Assembly (NCBI GenBank): GCA_051294375.1
Contig: CM119270.1
Span: 6,448,369 to 6,512,368, forward strand
DNA length: 64,000 bases
Direction of reading: 5' to 3'
From: Paraspadella gotoi
Lineage: Eukaryota > Chaetognatha
Part shown: positions 35,739-47,869 of the stretch, piece by piece
How the letters are laid out: every line of letters begins with the position of its first letter
How positions within the stretch are numbered: position 1 is the stretch's first letter
Notes under the pieces: generated by a model
Told to the model about the DNA's origin: nothing
The model's database searches: none
Seen by the model: only the letters and a program-made list of their open reading frames with translations
Program-made: the position numbers and the translations under genes

Positions 35739-38466
35739 CTCTTCTCTTCTCTCTCTCTCCCTCACTCTTTCCCTCTCCCACTTTCCTCCAAGGTTCGCAC
35801 CTCCGGCAAGCCCTCCCCCACCCTCACATGGAAGAAAGGCGCGACTGCTTTGGCGGGAATCCAAAACGATCGTGGAAACGTCTCGTCCAACATTCTCAAG
35901 TTCCGCCCCTCGTATCGCGACTTCGGAATGCCGCTCACTTGCGTCGTCTCTCACAGGCAAGGGGGCGCCACTCGGCATTGCAAAAAAATATACTGAAGAA
36001 AATTAAGAATATGTGAAAAGTCATTTAATTTTTGAGTATCAAATTTTGAAAGATTTATTGATTAATTGGAATGATTTACGTAAAAGCTATGAAAATTTTT
36101 TTTGTCGGATCAGAGTCACGTTGGAAAAAAAATGGGAGGCATTTTAAAAGTTTCAATTTTTGATCCGAAATATCTATATTTATATATTAATATTTATATT
36201 ATAACATAATCGCAATAAAATAAATTTTTTTAAAATTCATTCAGTCGATTCAGTCGGAAGCACAGCGAATATACTTATAATTTAATTATCTATGATGCAG
36301 GTTAATGACCTCAACTATAAATTGACTTATAAAAGTAAAACTTTTTTTCTTCTGAAAACCGATGTAGGGATTACGACAACAATTCCCTCCCTCTTCCAAC
36401 TTGCGGATACGAAAAGATCAACGTGAGATTCGGTCCTAGAATCGAATGCAACGGAAGGCAGATCGTTAGGCAGGAGGCGGAGTCATTCAAGGCAGCCTGC
36501 GGAGTCTATGCTTACCCTTCGGTCTCGGTCAAGGTGAGGTTTAAGGCACGAAAAAGGGAGCTTATTTACTCACTATTCAATGTAATTAGTACAAGCAATA
36601 TAAAAACTATCCGTTCATTTAATAAATAAGCTATCTTGCCCATGACTTTTGGCAGGCTTTGGTGGTTTAAGGCCTCCATCACTCTAATAATGACAGCAGG
36701 TCCCTGCAAGCTTTCAATCAATGTCGGGTTAACACGAAGAAGCAAGAGAAAATAGCGAAAATGGAGAAAGAAGACAACAAAGGAAAATAGAAGAGGAAAT
36801 AAAGACATTTTTTTAAACAGTTCAGTTGTTGCTGTCGTCGTTGTTTATGATACCCATTGCCCAGTATACTATGCAAGTTCACATTATTTTATGTAAAAAT
36901 GTTGATTTTGGAAATACCTCAGCAATCGTTAAATTGCTCTCTTTCCTTCCACATCCAATCTCCCAGGACATTTTCTGGTTCTACCGACGAGATGGCGAGC
37001 TGATCGAGCAGCAACAGGGCGCCACTTTCCGAACCCTTCACGGCACCGGTCGCACGGGCATCTTCGTCGAGCAGGTCTTCAACAAGTCGCTCTTCTCTTC
37101 GTCTCGTCCGACGCTTCGCACTCGACTCAAGGTCTACTCGCGTCTCGGCGGTCGGCCAGTCTTTAAAAACGTCTCGCTCTCTGTCGTGCACCATCCGCGG
37201 ATAGAGTGCCCGCCCGTACAGCTGCTGCAGCGCGGCGGCGAATCCGGCGAAGGCGGCGGCGTCGGCTGGCGACAAAACGTCTCCTTCTTCGTGTGGAGTT
37301 TCCCGCCGATCACGCCGGCGAACATCTCCTGGGAAATGACGGGAGGGATAGACGCGAGTGGCCTTAAGGTGAATCTGGGGAGAGACTAATGTATCAAAGT
37401 GAATATTGTTGTGAAGAGAAAAATGCTGTGAAGTAATTAATATTGTAAAGCTATCAATAATGTTAAGTGATGAGTTCTTTAATGTTGTGAAATGAGTTCA
37501 TAGCTTAGAAATAAATAGAAATTAGGATAATCTGGAAGCACATCTCCTCATCTAGCAAATCTTCACACACACACACACACATCAAAACGGCCCTTTTTTA
37601 CATGATAGCACGATCAGCCAATCAAACCCTTCTCCATTTATAATCAACCTATCAATTTGACGACGTTNNNNNNNNNNGAAATGAGTTCATAGCATAGAAA
37701 TAAATAGAAATTAGGATAATCTGGAAGCACATCTACTCATCTCGCAAATCTACACACACACACACACATCAAAACGGCCCTTTTTAACATGATAGCACGA
37801 TCAGCCAATCAAACCCTTCTCTATTTATAATCAACCAATCAATTTGACGACGTTTCCATTCAATCAACCTAATCCATCTCATATCTTTTTAAACCCAACT
37901 TATTCCCGCAACCCTCCCACCCGCGCCCACTTCTCCGTTCTCCCTCCAGATTCGTCGCGAACGCGACGACTTCGCCCACGTTCAAAGGCCGGGCGTACTC
38001 GTCAACATCCCACGTGGCCATTCCAAGACGCCACCTCCTCCCCCTCTCCTCCTCTTCCTCCTTCCACCTCACCCTCCACGCTCGCGGTTTATTCCGCTCC
38101 GCCTCCAAGAATCTCACGCTCAAACTGGTTCGATTCCGGGCGATCGGCGGCGAGGATCGAAACTCTCTCTCGCCCAGCGTCTCCTCCTCCTCTTCTTCTT
38201 CCTCCTCTTCTTCCTCCTCCTCTTCCTCCTATCCTCTTCCTCCTCAATCGACGGTCGTCGTCCTCGTCGCCGCCTCCGTTCTCCTCCTCCTCGTCGTCAC
38301 GGTCGTCGTCGTCCTGCTCCTCTTCCACCGGCGCGGCGTCCTCTGCTCATCGGCCGGGCTACGCGGCGCCGGGCCCGGGGGCGTGCCCGGCGTCCAGGGG
38401 TCGGCGTCGGCGTCGATGTGGCACTTTTCGCAGATGTCCTCTCCTGTGTCGACGCTCTACGAGTCG
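34092..38466 (+). CDS. Immunoglobulin-superfamily single-pass membrane receptor (7 exons)
   Basis: Exons: 34092-34432, 34629-34724, 35133-35376, 35793-35956, 36368-36533, 36967-37368, 37950-38466. Exon 1 has a signal peptide (MNLILFLVASLLFAFNDAG) and a long Gln/Pro/Arg-rich linker with a KR-type basic site. Ig1 (exons 2-3): LTLEC, VVWV, then DDGIFKC. Ig2 (exons 3-4): VFQC, LTWKK, then PLTCVV. Ig3 (exons 5-6): AACGVY and IFWFYRR but no F-strand cysteine (LKVYS). Ig4 (exons 6-7): NISWEM and FHLTLHARG, with both cysteines missing. A helix rich in Val/Leu (STVVVLVAASVLLLLVV) follows, then a short tail to TLYES at a GTGAGT donor; further 3' exons are expected. Exon 4 appears to use a GC donor (AG|GCAAGG). 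Exon 7 is open only in a frame one base off from the incoming phase, so an indel in its CCT-rich start is likely. Probable adhesion or recognition receptor. Confidence 0.75.
35520..35772. repeat. (CT)n microsatellite in intron 3 of the Ig receptor
   Basis: 250 bases of CT with TCT interruptions ending about 20 bases before the exon 4 acceptor, so the repeat may itself serve as the polypyrimidine tract. Confidence 0.9.
36581..36719. repeat. Dispersed repeat family R1, copy 2
   Basis: Same family as 4701-4839, same orientation, in intron 5 of the Ig receptor gene. It adds GGTCCCTGCAAG before CTTTCAATC. Confidence 0.65.
37490..37667 (+). repeat. Gap-flanking duplication, copy A
   Basis: About 178 bases, GAAATGAGTTCATAGC to CAATTTGACGACGTT, repeated at 37678-37852 after a 10-N gap with only scattered substitutions and a shorter (CA)n. 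Lies in intron 6 of the Ig receptor. Best read as two haplotypes or contig ends joined without merging. Confidence 0.85.
37668..37677. other. Assembly gap (10 N)
   Basis: Ten N between two copies of the same 175-base sequence; the true intron is probably shorter than shown. Confidence 0.99.
37678..37852 (+). repeat. Gap-flanking duplication, copy B
   Basis: Second copy of 37490-37667; intron 6 of the Ig receptor resumes in unique sequence after it. Confidence 0.85.
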
Positions 38467-38486
38467 GTGAGTTGGGAAAAAGGAAA

Positions 38487-38525
<39 letters not shown>

Positions 38526-39288
38526 AATTGATTTATCGAATGAACGATTTATTCAGTGATTGAGTGATTGATTGATCGATTTATTCAGTGATTGAGTGAT
38601 TTTTTTTATTGATTGATTAATACATTGACTTTATTTGAGTGATTGAATGATTGATGCGGTGATTTATTGTTAGAAATTTAAATAATTGCCTGATCGATCA
38701 GTTGAATTTTTGTTAAATTCAAATATTTATAAAACGATCGTCTTCTTGCTTGATTAATTAGCCTTATGTCGAATAGAGGATTTTTTAAACAAATTTTCGT
38801 TTGTTGCACAGAGAGTCAAGAATATTATTGTGTTTGTTTTTGTTTTTTTTTTCAAAGCATTCATGAGATTTTATCATCCAAAATGAACTCTTTTCAGTTT
38901 CGCGCTTCTTCTTTGACGATTCGATTCCAACTCAAACTCATCAGATCATCAAATCCATTTTGAAATTTTTTTTTTTAAAGTTTTCTTTTTTGAAATTTTT
39001 TTTTTTTTTTAGAGAAAATGGAGAGGAAAAAGTTAATGATGAAGGCAATAAAAAAAAGACGACGATGACGACGATGCTAACGATGACGACTACGTTATAC
39101 GAAGATGACTCGGATATCAATAACAACGACTTCGTGTGATGACCAGAAATATGTCGAGGAAGGGACGGACGAAATAGTGATTTAAGATGAAGATGATGAC
39201 GATGATAACGTTGACGCCGTTAGTGATTCTGTTCGATGACAATGACAAATCTGTCGATTAAAGTGAAGATTAAGGCGGAAAGGATAGG

Positions 39289-39321
<33 letters not shown>

Positions 39322-39483
39322 AACCATGCAAATGAAACCGAGAGATGAACCGGGAGGAAGAGGAGGAGGAGGAGAAAATAAGGGAAGAAGTGGATCGATG
39401 AAAAAGGTGATGTGAAGGGAAAGATGAAAATGAGATGAAAAGTGAGGTTGAGGGAAAGGTAAGTCTTAGGACGAGAGCGTAGG

Positions 39484-39590
39484 CAATGGCAAGCGCAAGG
39501 GCAAAGGCGAGGTCAAGGGCAAGAGAAAGGGCAAGGGTAAGGATAAAGGCGAGGTCAAGGGCAAGAGCAAGGGCAAGGGTAGGGACAAGT
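39484..39590. repeat. AAGGGC-type minisatellite
   Basis: Degenerate tandem hexamers GGCAAG/GGTCAA with a longer period visible as GGCGAGGTCAAGGGCAAGAG occurring twice. Confidence 0.75.
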
Positions 39591-40544
39591 CAATGCCAAG
39601 GGCTCAGGCGGCGCTTCGATTCAAAGCCTGACGTCGTCCCTTCATTGATTCAAGTTTTTTTAGAAATATAAAAAAAAAAGCCACTTTTCCGAGTCTCGAA
39701 TCCTGAGAGGAGTTATAATTTTTGCACTGATGTGAAAGGACAGGGTCGATAAGATTGGTCGCATTGGTGTTGGTTGGCAGTAAGCTGGAGATTTGGTTTT
39801 GCGACAACTTAAAAATATTATTTTATATATTTCAAAATAAGCGTTATTGAATTTCAATTGATCTGTACGTATGATCATCCGTCTCCTCTCTCTCTTATCC
39901 CGCGTCCTCTAGTTATCCTTCACCCTCTGGTTCCGTGTCTCTCTCCCCTCTCTCTTCTCTCTCCTCTCTCCTTCTCTCGTCTCTCTCCGTGGTCTCCGTC
40001 CTCTCTTTCTCCTTCCTCACTCTCTCTCTGACTCCTCTCTCTCTCGTCTCTCTCTCTCTCTCTTCCTCTCTTCTCTCTCTCTCTCCCTCCTCTCGCTCAC
40101 TTCCCCTCACCCTCTTCCATTTCTCGGCGACACAACAACGACGACACGACGTCGCCGGACCCATCGTTCGCGGGATGAATCGAGCCGACCCATGAGCGAC
40201 GTGGAGGCAAATGAGGCCTTGACAAGTTCGACGGGCGTTGGTGGAAGGTGATGGTGGGAGTGAGGGCAAATGGCGATGGTGGCGCGGGGTTTTGGGGGAG
40301 GTGCGAGCTTTGAGTGCGATGGGATGAAATCGGGAGCGGAAACGAAGACTAATGAATCGTACAGAAGATGGATGGGAGAAGAAAGGAAAAAAACAAAGGA
40401 TTGTAAGTGAGAGTTGAACGATAGTGAGACGAGAGTAAAGTGACGGCAGGCAGAATAATCCATTAATGATCGAAATTTGGAGAATTCGAGATTGATTCAA
40501 GAAAGAAGAAAGAAAGAAAGAAAGACAGAAATGAAAGAAAGAAA

Positions 40545-40577
<33 letters not shown>

Positions 40578-40707
40578 GAACGAGAGTGACAGAGAGAGAG
40601 AGAGAGAGAAAGAGAGAATGAGAACGAGAGAAATGAAGGAGAGGAGAGAGAGAGAGAGCAAGAGAGAGAGAGAGAGAGAGGAGAGAGAGCGAAGAGGAGA
40701 GAGAGAG

Positions 40708-40808
40708 NNNNNNNNNNNNNNNNNNNNNNNNNNNNNNNNNNNNNNNNNNNNNNNNNNNNNNNNNNNNNNNNNNNNNNNNNNNNNNNNNNNNNNNNNNNNN
40801 NNNNNNNN
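40708..40808. other. Assembly gap (101 N) inside a GA microsatellite
   Basis: GA repeat on both sides. Confidence 0.99.
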
Positions 40809-40844
<36 letters not shown>

Positions 40845-41728
40845 GCAATGACAAAGAGAAAGAGGGCGTTGACCCGTCAGACGGATCACCGATATGCCCG
40901 TTCGATACTTATCTTATAAGAAACAGTCACTTGTCAAATTGGTAACTCTTTTCCTCACTCATTCTGACCATATTTTCATAGTTTATCACAATTGCGTCAT
41001 GTTTAAGGAGCGATAGAGTTAATGAAATAACAAATAAAATTTACAATTTAAACCCGATAGATTTTTATCTTGTCAGGAAGAACCTCAACGTAATCCTGAC
41101 AATTTTCATACGTATATACTTACTCCTTAGTCTTGTTCGCCATCTTAGTTGCTCTTCATAATTCCGCTTGAAAAATCTTTGACTCTCGTATCTTTTTCTC
41201 CTCAAAAATTTGGGGGGAAAAATGGCGACGACGACGACGACAACGACGACGACGACAGACTTTTCAACGCGAGGGAAAATCACTGACCTCAGAAGGGGGG
41301 GGTCAGTTTCTTTGGCAGGGATTAGGGAAGGAAAAGCGGGGAGGGGCATGGAAGAGTGAGTGGGGGAGTGTGAGATCTTAGGGTAAAACCATTCGGTCCT
41401 GTGTTTCCCTTGGGAGGTCCTACTTATGGGTTGGGGAGGGTATGAAAGGAAAGCAAAGTGCAAGCGGCCCAAGCGAAGGCTCCACGAAAAAGCTTAAGCG
41501 GCTTGGAATATTTAAGGGCGAGAGTTTGCGCTCCGGATTTTCGTCTGTTGGGAGATTTCCAACACGAGATTCAGACACTTACCCACAATCCATGAATCCG
41601 GATAAACAAACTGTTGGCATCGGGCTGACTCTATTCGTTCCCTTTCAAATTTTTCTCTCCGTTTTCCGGAAGAAGAAAAAATTTCATTGAACTGAATTTC
41701 GACCGAGAAAAAAAAAACCGAATTCAGC

Positions 41729-41772
<44 letters not shown>

Positions 41773-42058
41773 CGATGAGAGAGATGGAGAAAGAGGAGAC
41801 GAGAGAGAGAGAGAGAGAAAGAGGAGAGAAGAGAGAGAGAGAGAGAGGAGAGAGAGAGAAAGATGAGAAGAGAAGGGAGAGAAGAGAGAGAGAGATAGAG
41901 AAAAAAGGGGTGAAAAGGATGCTGTTAGCGTGAGAGGAAAAAACATTTTTTATCGAATTGGTCGACAAAAACAGAGAGAGAGAGAGAGAGAGAGAGAAGA
42001 GGATGAGAGAAGAATGAGAGAGAGAGAGAGAAAGAGAGAAGAGAGAGAGAGAGAGGAG

Positions 42059-42195
42059 NNNNNNNNNNNNNNNNNNNNNNNNNNNNNNNNNNNNNNNNNN
42101 NNNNNNNNNNNNNNNNNNNNNNNNNNNNNNNNNNNNNNNNNNNNNNNNNNNNNNNNNNNNNNNNNNNNNNNNNNNNNNNNNNNNNNNNNNNNNNN
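42059..42195. other. Assembly gap (137 N) beside a GA microsatellite
   Basis: GA repeat on the left; purine-rich GGAGAAGG sequence on the right. Confidence 0.99.
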
Positions 42196-43283
42196 GGAGA
42201 AGGAAAGTAAAACGAGGAGAGTGTGGAAGAAAAAGGGGAGGGAAAAGGAAAGGGGAAATATGAGAAGAGGAATAGAATTGGTGAGAAGTCGTGAGTTGAG
42301 ATTTGGACAAAAATGGTGAGGAAAGTGGGAAAAGGGAAATATATTTTGAACAGTAATAGAAAAGAGAGGAAATAAGTAAGTTCGGCAATGAAATAAATCA
42401 AAAGAGAAAAGCGACGGAAAAAATAAACAAAGAAAAATTAAAAGAAAGAAAAGATGAAAAAAAAATGAGAAAATAATTGAAAATATTTAAAATTAAAAAA
42501 ATATATAAAACATTGGTGAAAAAAAATTCGCACGAATTCTCTCAACCAAATATGTAAATCAAAAGTTGAATAATTTACTCATTATTAAAATTTAGGCGAG
42601 AAAAAAAATATTTAAAAAAAAATTTCGTTTGACATTTTGACATTTTTGTCGACTTTTTTCGTTGTCGTTGTTGTCGTTGGAAATTTCGTTCATTACTGCA
42701 AAAAATAGTTTTATTTGTTTTTTCTCAGTTGTTAATTTTTTTTTGTTATCGCTTATTTTATACTTTATTTTGTCTCAAGATTATCATTTTATTATTTTCT
42801 TTATTTTAATTCTACCCTTACTATTTTCTATCAATTTTCCGATTTTTTTCCTTTCCTGCTATTTTCCTCCTTTCTCATCCGCCTCCTCCAGACTCTTTTA
42901 CGACTCCACCCTCTCTTACAACTCCTCATCCTCCTCTTCCCCTTCCTCCTCCTCTTCCTCCTCTTTTTTTTACGCCTCTTCCTCTTCCTCCTCTCATCCA
43001 GATTAACTTTTCCGTTTTCACCTCCGGAATCCTTTTTTTTTTCCTTCGAAAAAATCTTCCTCTTCTTTTAACCTCTCTATGACCCCTTCTCCTTTTAAAC
43101 CATGTATCACTTCTCTTACGCCGACTTCTCTATGAAATCCTCTCTCGCCCACGGACCTCTCTATTACTCTTCCATACATCATCGGTTACCCTCATTCTTT
43201 TCTAAATCCTCCGTCTTTAGTTCATTATTCTTCCCTTTTCTTTTTTTATTTATTTTCCATTTTCTTTCTTTATTTTTTTTCTT

Positions 43284-43284
<1 letters not shown>

Positions 43285-43355
<71 letters not shown>

Positions 43356-43430
43356 TATATCTTTCTTTCTTTCTTTCTCTCTTTCTTTCTTTTTTTCTTT
43401 CTATCTTTCTTTCTTTCTTTTTTTTTTCTT
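43285..43430. repeat. (TTTC)n microsatellite
   Basis: About 35 CTTT units with a few ATCT interruptions. Confidence 0.9.
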
Positions 43431-43601
43431 TCTTTTATAACCATTTTTAAAGTTTGTCTGTTTGACACAACCACATTTTATCATCACTTATCTTCTAATC
43501 TAAAAGATTCGTCCTTTCACCCACCAAGTCAGAAGTCCTGTTTATATCAAATATCAAAAATCTAATAGTGGCGAAACGGAGAGTGAGACAATAAGAGTTG
43601 A

Positions 43602-43643
<42 letters not shown>

Positions 43644-44166
43644 AGATTTTGGTCCATTTAAAACGATATTTTTGCGATTGAGTCTGCTAATGTCGAGACG
43701 AAGAAGAAATATAAACAGAAGAAGGCTGTAAAATAAGAGAGAGAGAGAGAGAGAGAAAGAGACGAGACGAGAGAGAGAGAGAGAAGAGAGACGGAGGACG
43801 AGAGAGAGAGTAGAGATGGATTGGGAAATTTTCACGTTCTGAGGGATTGATCGAGGGACATCATTAAGGCGAATCGGAGGCAGTGGAACAACGCCCGGGG
43901 GAAATTCGATGGGACGGAGGAATGAAAGGGAATTAAAGAGAATGAAAAAAAAGGAGAAAAAAGGAAAAGAAAGGAAAGAATAAAAAGAATAAAAAAAGAA
44001 GAATTTAAATTTAAAAAGAATAAAAGCGACTAAAAGTAATTAAAAAAGGGGGCGTAGACAATACATGAGTGCAAAAAAAAAGTAATGATAATTCGAAACA
44101 AACGATTATAATTCCATGAATAAGTTGACAGAGAGGGAGAGAGGTGAGAGAGAGAGAGGATGAGAA

Positions 44167-44210
<44 letters not shown>

Positions 44211-44806
44211 TTCAGGCGCCATCTGGCTCCACTTCGTTGAAGTAGATAACGCCGGAATGACAATTTTAATCGGTCTCACGTTTTGTCTTTTTTCGTTCCA
44301 TTCCTTTTTCTCTACCTCTCTCTGTTTAATCCTTTCTTCCTAATTACTCTTTTTCTTATTAATTTTTTGCTTATGTTTTATTTTCACTACTCTCTACTTT
44401 TTTGTTTTGATTTTGCCCTGTTTTCTTTTTTAATACGGTTCCGAAGTTTTATGACAAAGCATAAATCGAAAGCAAAATTTAAAAAAAAGCTTAGGAAAAA
44501 TTAAAAAAAAAGAAACGCGCTTATTTCAAATTTCCATTTGAAAGTCATACAATTCAAAATTTGTAAATTGAAGCTTAAAAATGTATTAGAGTGGAAATGG
44601 AAGAGGCCAGGCCCATATGGTCGACTCGAGCCTCTTCAAAATGCAAATAACTGGAACTACAAGTACACATAACCATGTAACCACCCCCATCCCAAGTTGT
44701 AGTTTATTTTTTTATGGTTTTTGTTTCACATTATCAATTCTCCTTTTACTCATGTCATCTAATCTTGAGTGCGAGCGCATAGGATTTCGAGAATCTGCGA
44801 AGAAAT

Positions 44807-44839
<33 letters not shown>

Positions 44840-45516
44840 GCCCTTTTGACCCTAAAGGCAGCTGAGTTTTCATTACTCGTCGAATTTTTTTTTTCCTTTT
44901 CGTCTTTTGTATTTTTTTTCGTAGAGAAAAACCTCATAGCGACAAATCAGTAGTTTTTTTTCTTCTCGGTACAAGGGATACTATTTTTTCCCTTTTTTAT
45001 TCGATCCTTTTCTTTTGTTTGATGAATGCATCAAAGTAACAATGTATCTATTAAAAGATGGAAGTTAACTTTAGTTCTTGAAAAAAATACTTTTGAATGC
45101 TTATTATTTTATTTCACTAAAGTTTTCCATAAATTATTTTTGATTCATTCAAAAAATAACATTGGAAAATGCTTTTTTTACAACCTAATCACTTTCAAAC
45201 GACTTAAATTAAAAGACCATAACAATAAATCTTGTTATGTATCAAAGTGGAGAAAACAACTTATTTCAAATCGATCGTAATACGATTCGTAATCCCGATT
45301 AATTTTACGAACCAGTATGAAGACGAGAAATCCTCGGGCTTAAAATTTTATTTCAAAAACTATCATTTTAAAAAGACAAACAGTTCCCTCTCTTTTTTTT
45401 TGTCGGAACTTTCATTAGTCGACGTTTTCGCTTTTTATTTTTTGTCAAGCAACGACCGCCATCCTTATCGACGCCGTCCTTGCAATTTTCTTCGTCGTCT
45501 GTATTGATTTGAGTCA

Positions 45517-47869
45517 ATGACGACCTACGTCGACGTCGAAGTTCCCCGCGTCTCATTGGACGCCGAAGAACGTGCTCTCGACCATTCAGAAGCGTCGGAA
45601 TTGCGAGTAAAACCTGAGGAGTCAGATTTTAGGGAACAACGAGAGTCGAATTTGCAATCGGAAGACAAACGTTCAGGTGGAAATCAGAAATATGAAAAGG
45701 TTCAGTTTGGATTAAATAAACGAACCTTAATTTGTTTTTAATTGAATATATTTTTTTCTCTGTTTTGAATTCATGTTGGTTTAAATTTTTTTTCCATCAG
45801 AGCCATGGATTTCGTTGTCGCCGACTTCTTGGTGGTTCACCATCGTTCTCTCTTTCATTTTCGTGGTGATTCTTTTGTCTACATTTCATTTCGTTTCCAA
45901 CATGTGGCGCTGTAAATCGTGCGAAGTTTCATCGCCAGTTGGAGGTCAGGAATGTATACGGCAAAAACAATAATAGTCGTTAACGTTTTATTTATTTATT
46001 TGATTGCATTTTACAAAGCAGCAAGATTCATTGATTTTGACAGGCTCGAACATGGCCAATGATCAGTCCCACGTTCCTAAATTCCTCCAAAAAATTATGG
46101 CGGAGTCGAAAGAACCTGCAATCGTACACCAAAATATTGACGCCCTTGACGAAAAGAACGAGAGAGAAGGAGTCAACGATGGAGAGGGAGACGAGTTTAA
46201 AGAGTTGATCGACAGTCACGTGACCAGTTTAGAATCGATGCTTGAAAAATTTAACGTCAATTTTCGGGAAATGAATAACGATTTAAAGATTTTGTTCAGC
46301 CAAGGTTTAATGGAAATAAAAATGGAATACGACGAAAAATTAACGAAGGTCGTAAAATATTTTTTGGGCAATCTCACTAAACTCTCGCGAAATTCAAAGA
46401 TGGATCATTCGGTCTCGTTGACCGAATCGGTGGACGCGTTGGTAAACGCCACAAAAGTGTTGAGGTCTCTGAAGAACGGCCGATTGGTCGAGAATGAGTT
46501 TCTTTTAGATCGAATGAAACAGTTGGCGGAAAACGTAAGTTTGGGATTCGAAAAAGTGATACGATTTTTGAAGGAGTCCCGAGAAGAAAACCCAAATTTC
46601 AAACGAGGAAACGATCAATTGCAGATTATGGGCAACCTCACCATTTCTGCAGCCGAAGCGTTGGAAACATCTTTATCGAGGCAACGTTTTCAAGAATACA
46701 GAAATCCCTCAAACCCCGAATCGATTCCCATCGAATCTGACCAGATCAAATTTAGTCAGACGATTTGCGTGCCGAATGGAGCTTGCTACGAGGTCTCTTT
46801 AAACGCCTCCGCGTGGTCGGAGGCTCGTGACCAATGCCATCGGCTTGGATCTCGTTTGGTCCACATCAACGGTTTGGCAGAAAATGCAGAAATGGAAAAG
46901 CTGGGCTCGGGAGAATTCTGGATCGGAGGTCGTTATTTGAGAAACGGATGGAAATGGATTGGTACTAATGAAACGAGTGAGATGGAATTCACCGATTGGC
47001 GGGACGGTAAAAACGAAACCAGCCAAGGATCCAATCTTTGCGCGAAATACCAGAGCGTCCGAGCCACGCCTCGAAAATGGAAACCGGCCGACTGTTACCA
47101 TCGGAAACAGTTCGTTTGCGAATTCCAAACCGAAAACGGTTCTTCCGACAATTCAATCTCGAGGCGCGTCTGCGTCGATTCTGACAGAGTTCGCGTTTCC
47201 ATGGCGACCGAATGCTTCGCCTTCGTTCAGACTCAATTGGTTCGCGACGACGCGGAAAATTTTTGTCGCGAGAGGCTGAACGGTTCGCTAGCGAATCTCG
47301 ATGCGATGGGGAAGAGAATGTCTCTTTTCGCGATGGAATCGCAAAAGTTGAGACCCGGTTCCGTCTGGCGAACGAGAAAGAGTTCAGTTCCGTTAATTCC
47401 ATCGCGGACGAGCAATCTCACCTTTCATCAGCCCGAGCGATCGAAAGGAAAGATCGAAGGTTTGGTCAAGTACAATGATTACTTTGTTGCGGCCGAAGGT
47501 TGGGACGAAAACGATGCCAAGGTCGCCTGTCGAGAATTGGGTTTGCCTTATATCGAACTTTTGAAAAAAATATTGCCTCTAACAAGAGCAAACAAGAAAC
47601 TTGTGCAACTCATATGCACTGGCGACGAGCAATCTCTTGCTGAATGTCAGTTCGAATACGACTACGATTATTATTCCGATTATTATTATGATTACAATGA
47701 CTTCGGAAGAGTGTCGGACGTATTATTGGCCGGAGCGATTTGCGGTACGTCGCTAAATGTTTTCGGTTTTGGAGAAACGAACGGAAATTGGAAATACGTT
47801 TTCGAAGAGCGAGATGACGATTGGGAGTGGTTCGTGTGTCAGTTGAATGATGACACCAATGTCGGTTAA
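45517..47869 (+). CDS. Type II membrane receptor with stalk, C-type lectin domain, partial second CTLD and SRCR domain (3 exons, 709 aa)
   Basis: Exons 45517-45676, 45801-45944 and 46044-47869; phases 1 and 1 agree. Residues 1-63 are a charged cytoplasmic part with no signal peptide; 64-85 form one transmembrane helix (WWFTIVLSFIFVVILL). 102-340 form a hydrophilic, probably alpha-helical stalk with N-glycosylation sites. 343-461 are a CTLD: CVPNGACYEV, WSEARDQCHRLGSRLVHI, FWIGG, NGWKWIG, then RKWKPADCYHRKQFVCEF. It lacks EPN/QPD and WND, so calcium-dependent sugar binding is doubtful. 478-543 look like the first half of a second CTLD. 571-669 match an SRCR domain: EGWDENDAKVACRELGL, CTGDEQSLAEC, AGAICG, interrupted by a Tyr/Asp-rich insert (640-654). 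Topology and SRCR end recall class A scavenger receptors, which bind polyanions and microbes. Nearly all the ectodomain is one exon. Confidence 0.85.

Larger units (their letters stand above)
38467..45516. other. Repeat-rich region between the Ig receptor and the CTLD-SRCR receptor
   Basis: Holds (TTGA)n at 38488-38524; GAC/GAT-rich DNA at 39057-39320; (CT)n at 39930-40092; (GAAA)n at 40500-40583; (GA)n at 40590-40846, 41730-42058, 43600-43640, 43738-43815 and 44130-44208; and two gaps. 42480-45516 is AT-rich with pyrimidine tracts. Any 3' exon of the Ig receptor should be here, but I could not identify one; TTTTCAG at 38891-38897 is a possible acceptor followed by a short open frame. Confidence 0.5.

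Noticed and set aside
38440-38499. ITIM-like tyrosine motif (TLYESV) in the Ig receptor tail
   Set aside because: The final Val comes from reading past a strong GTGAGT donor, and the residue two before Tyr is Thr, so the inhibitory motif is not supported.
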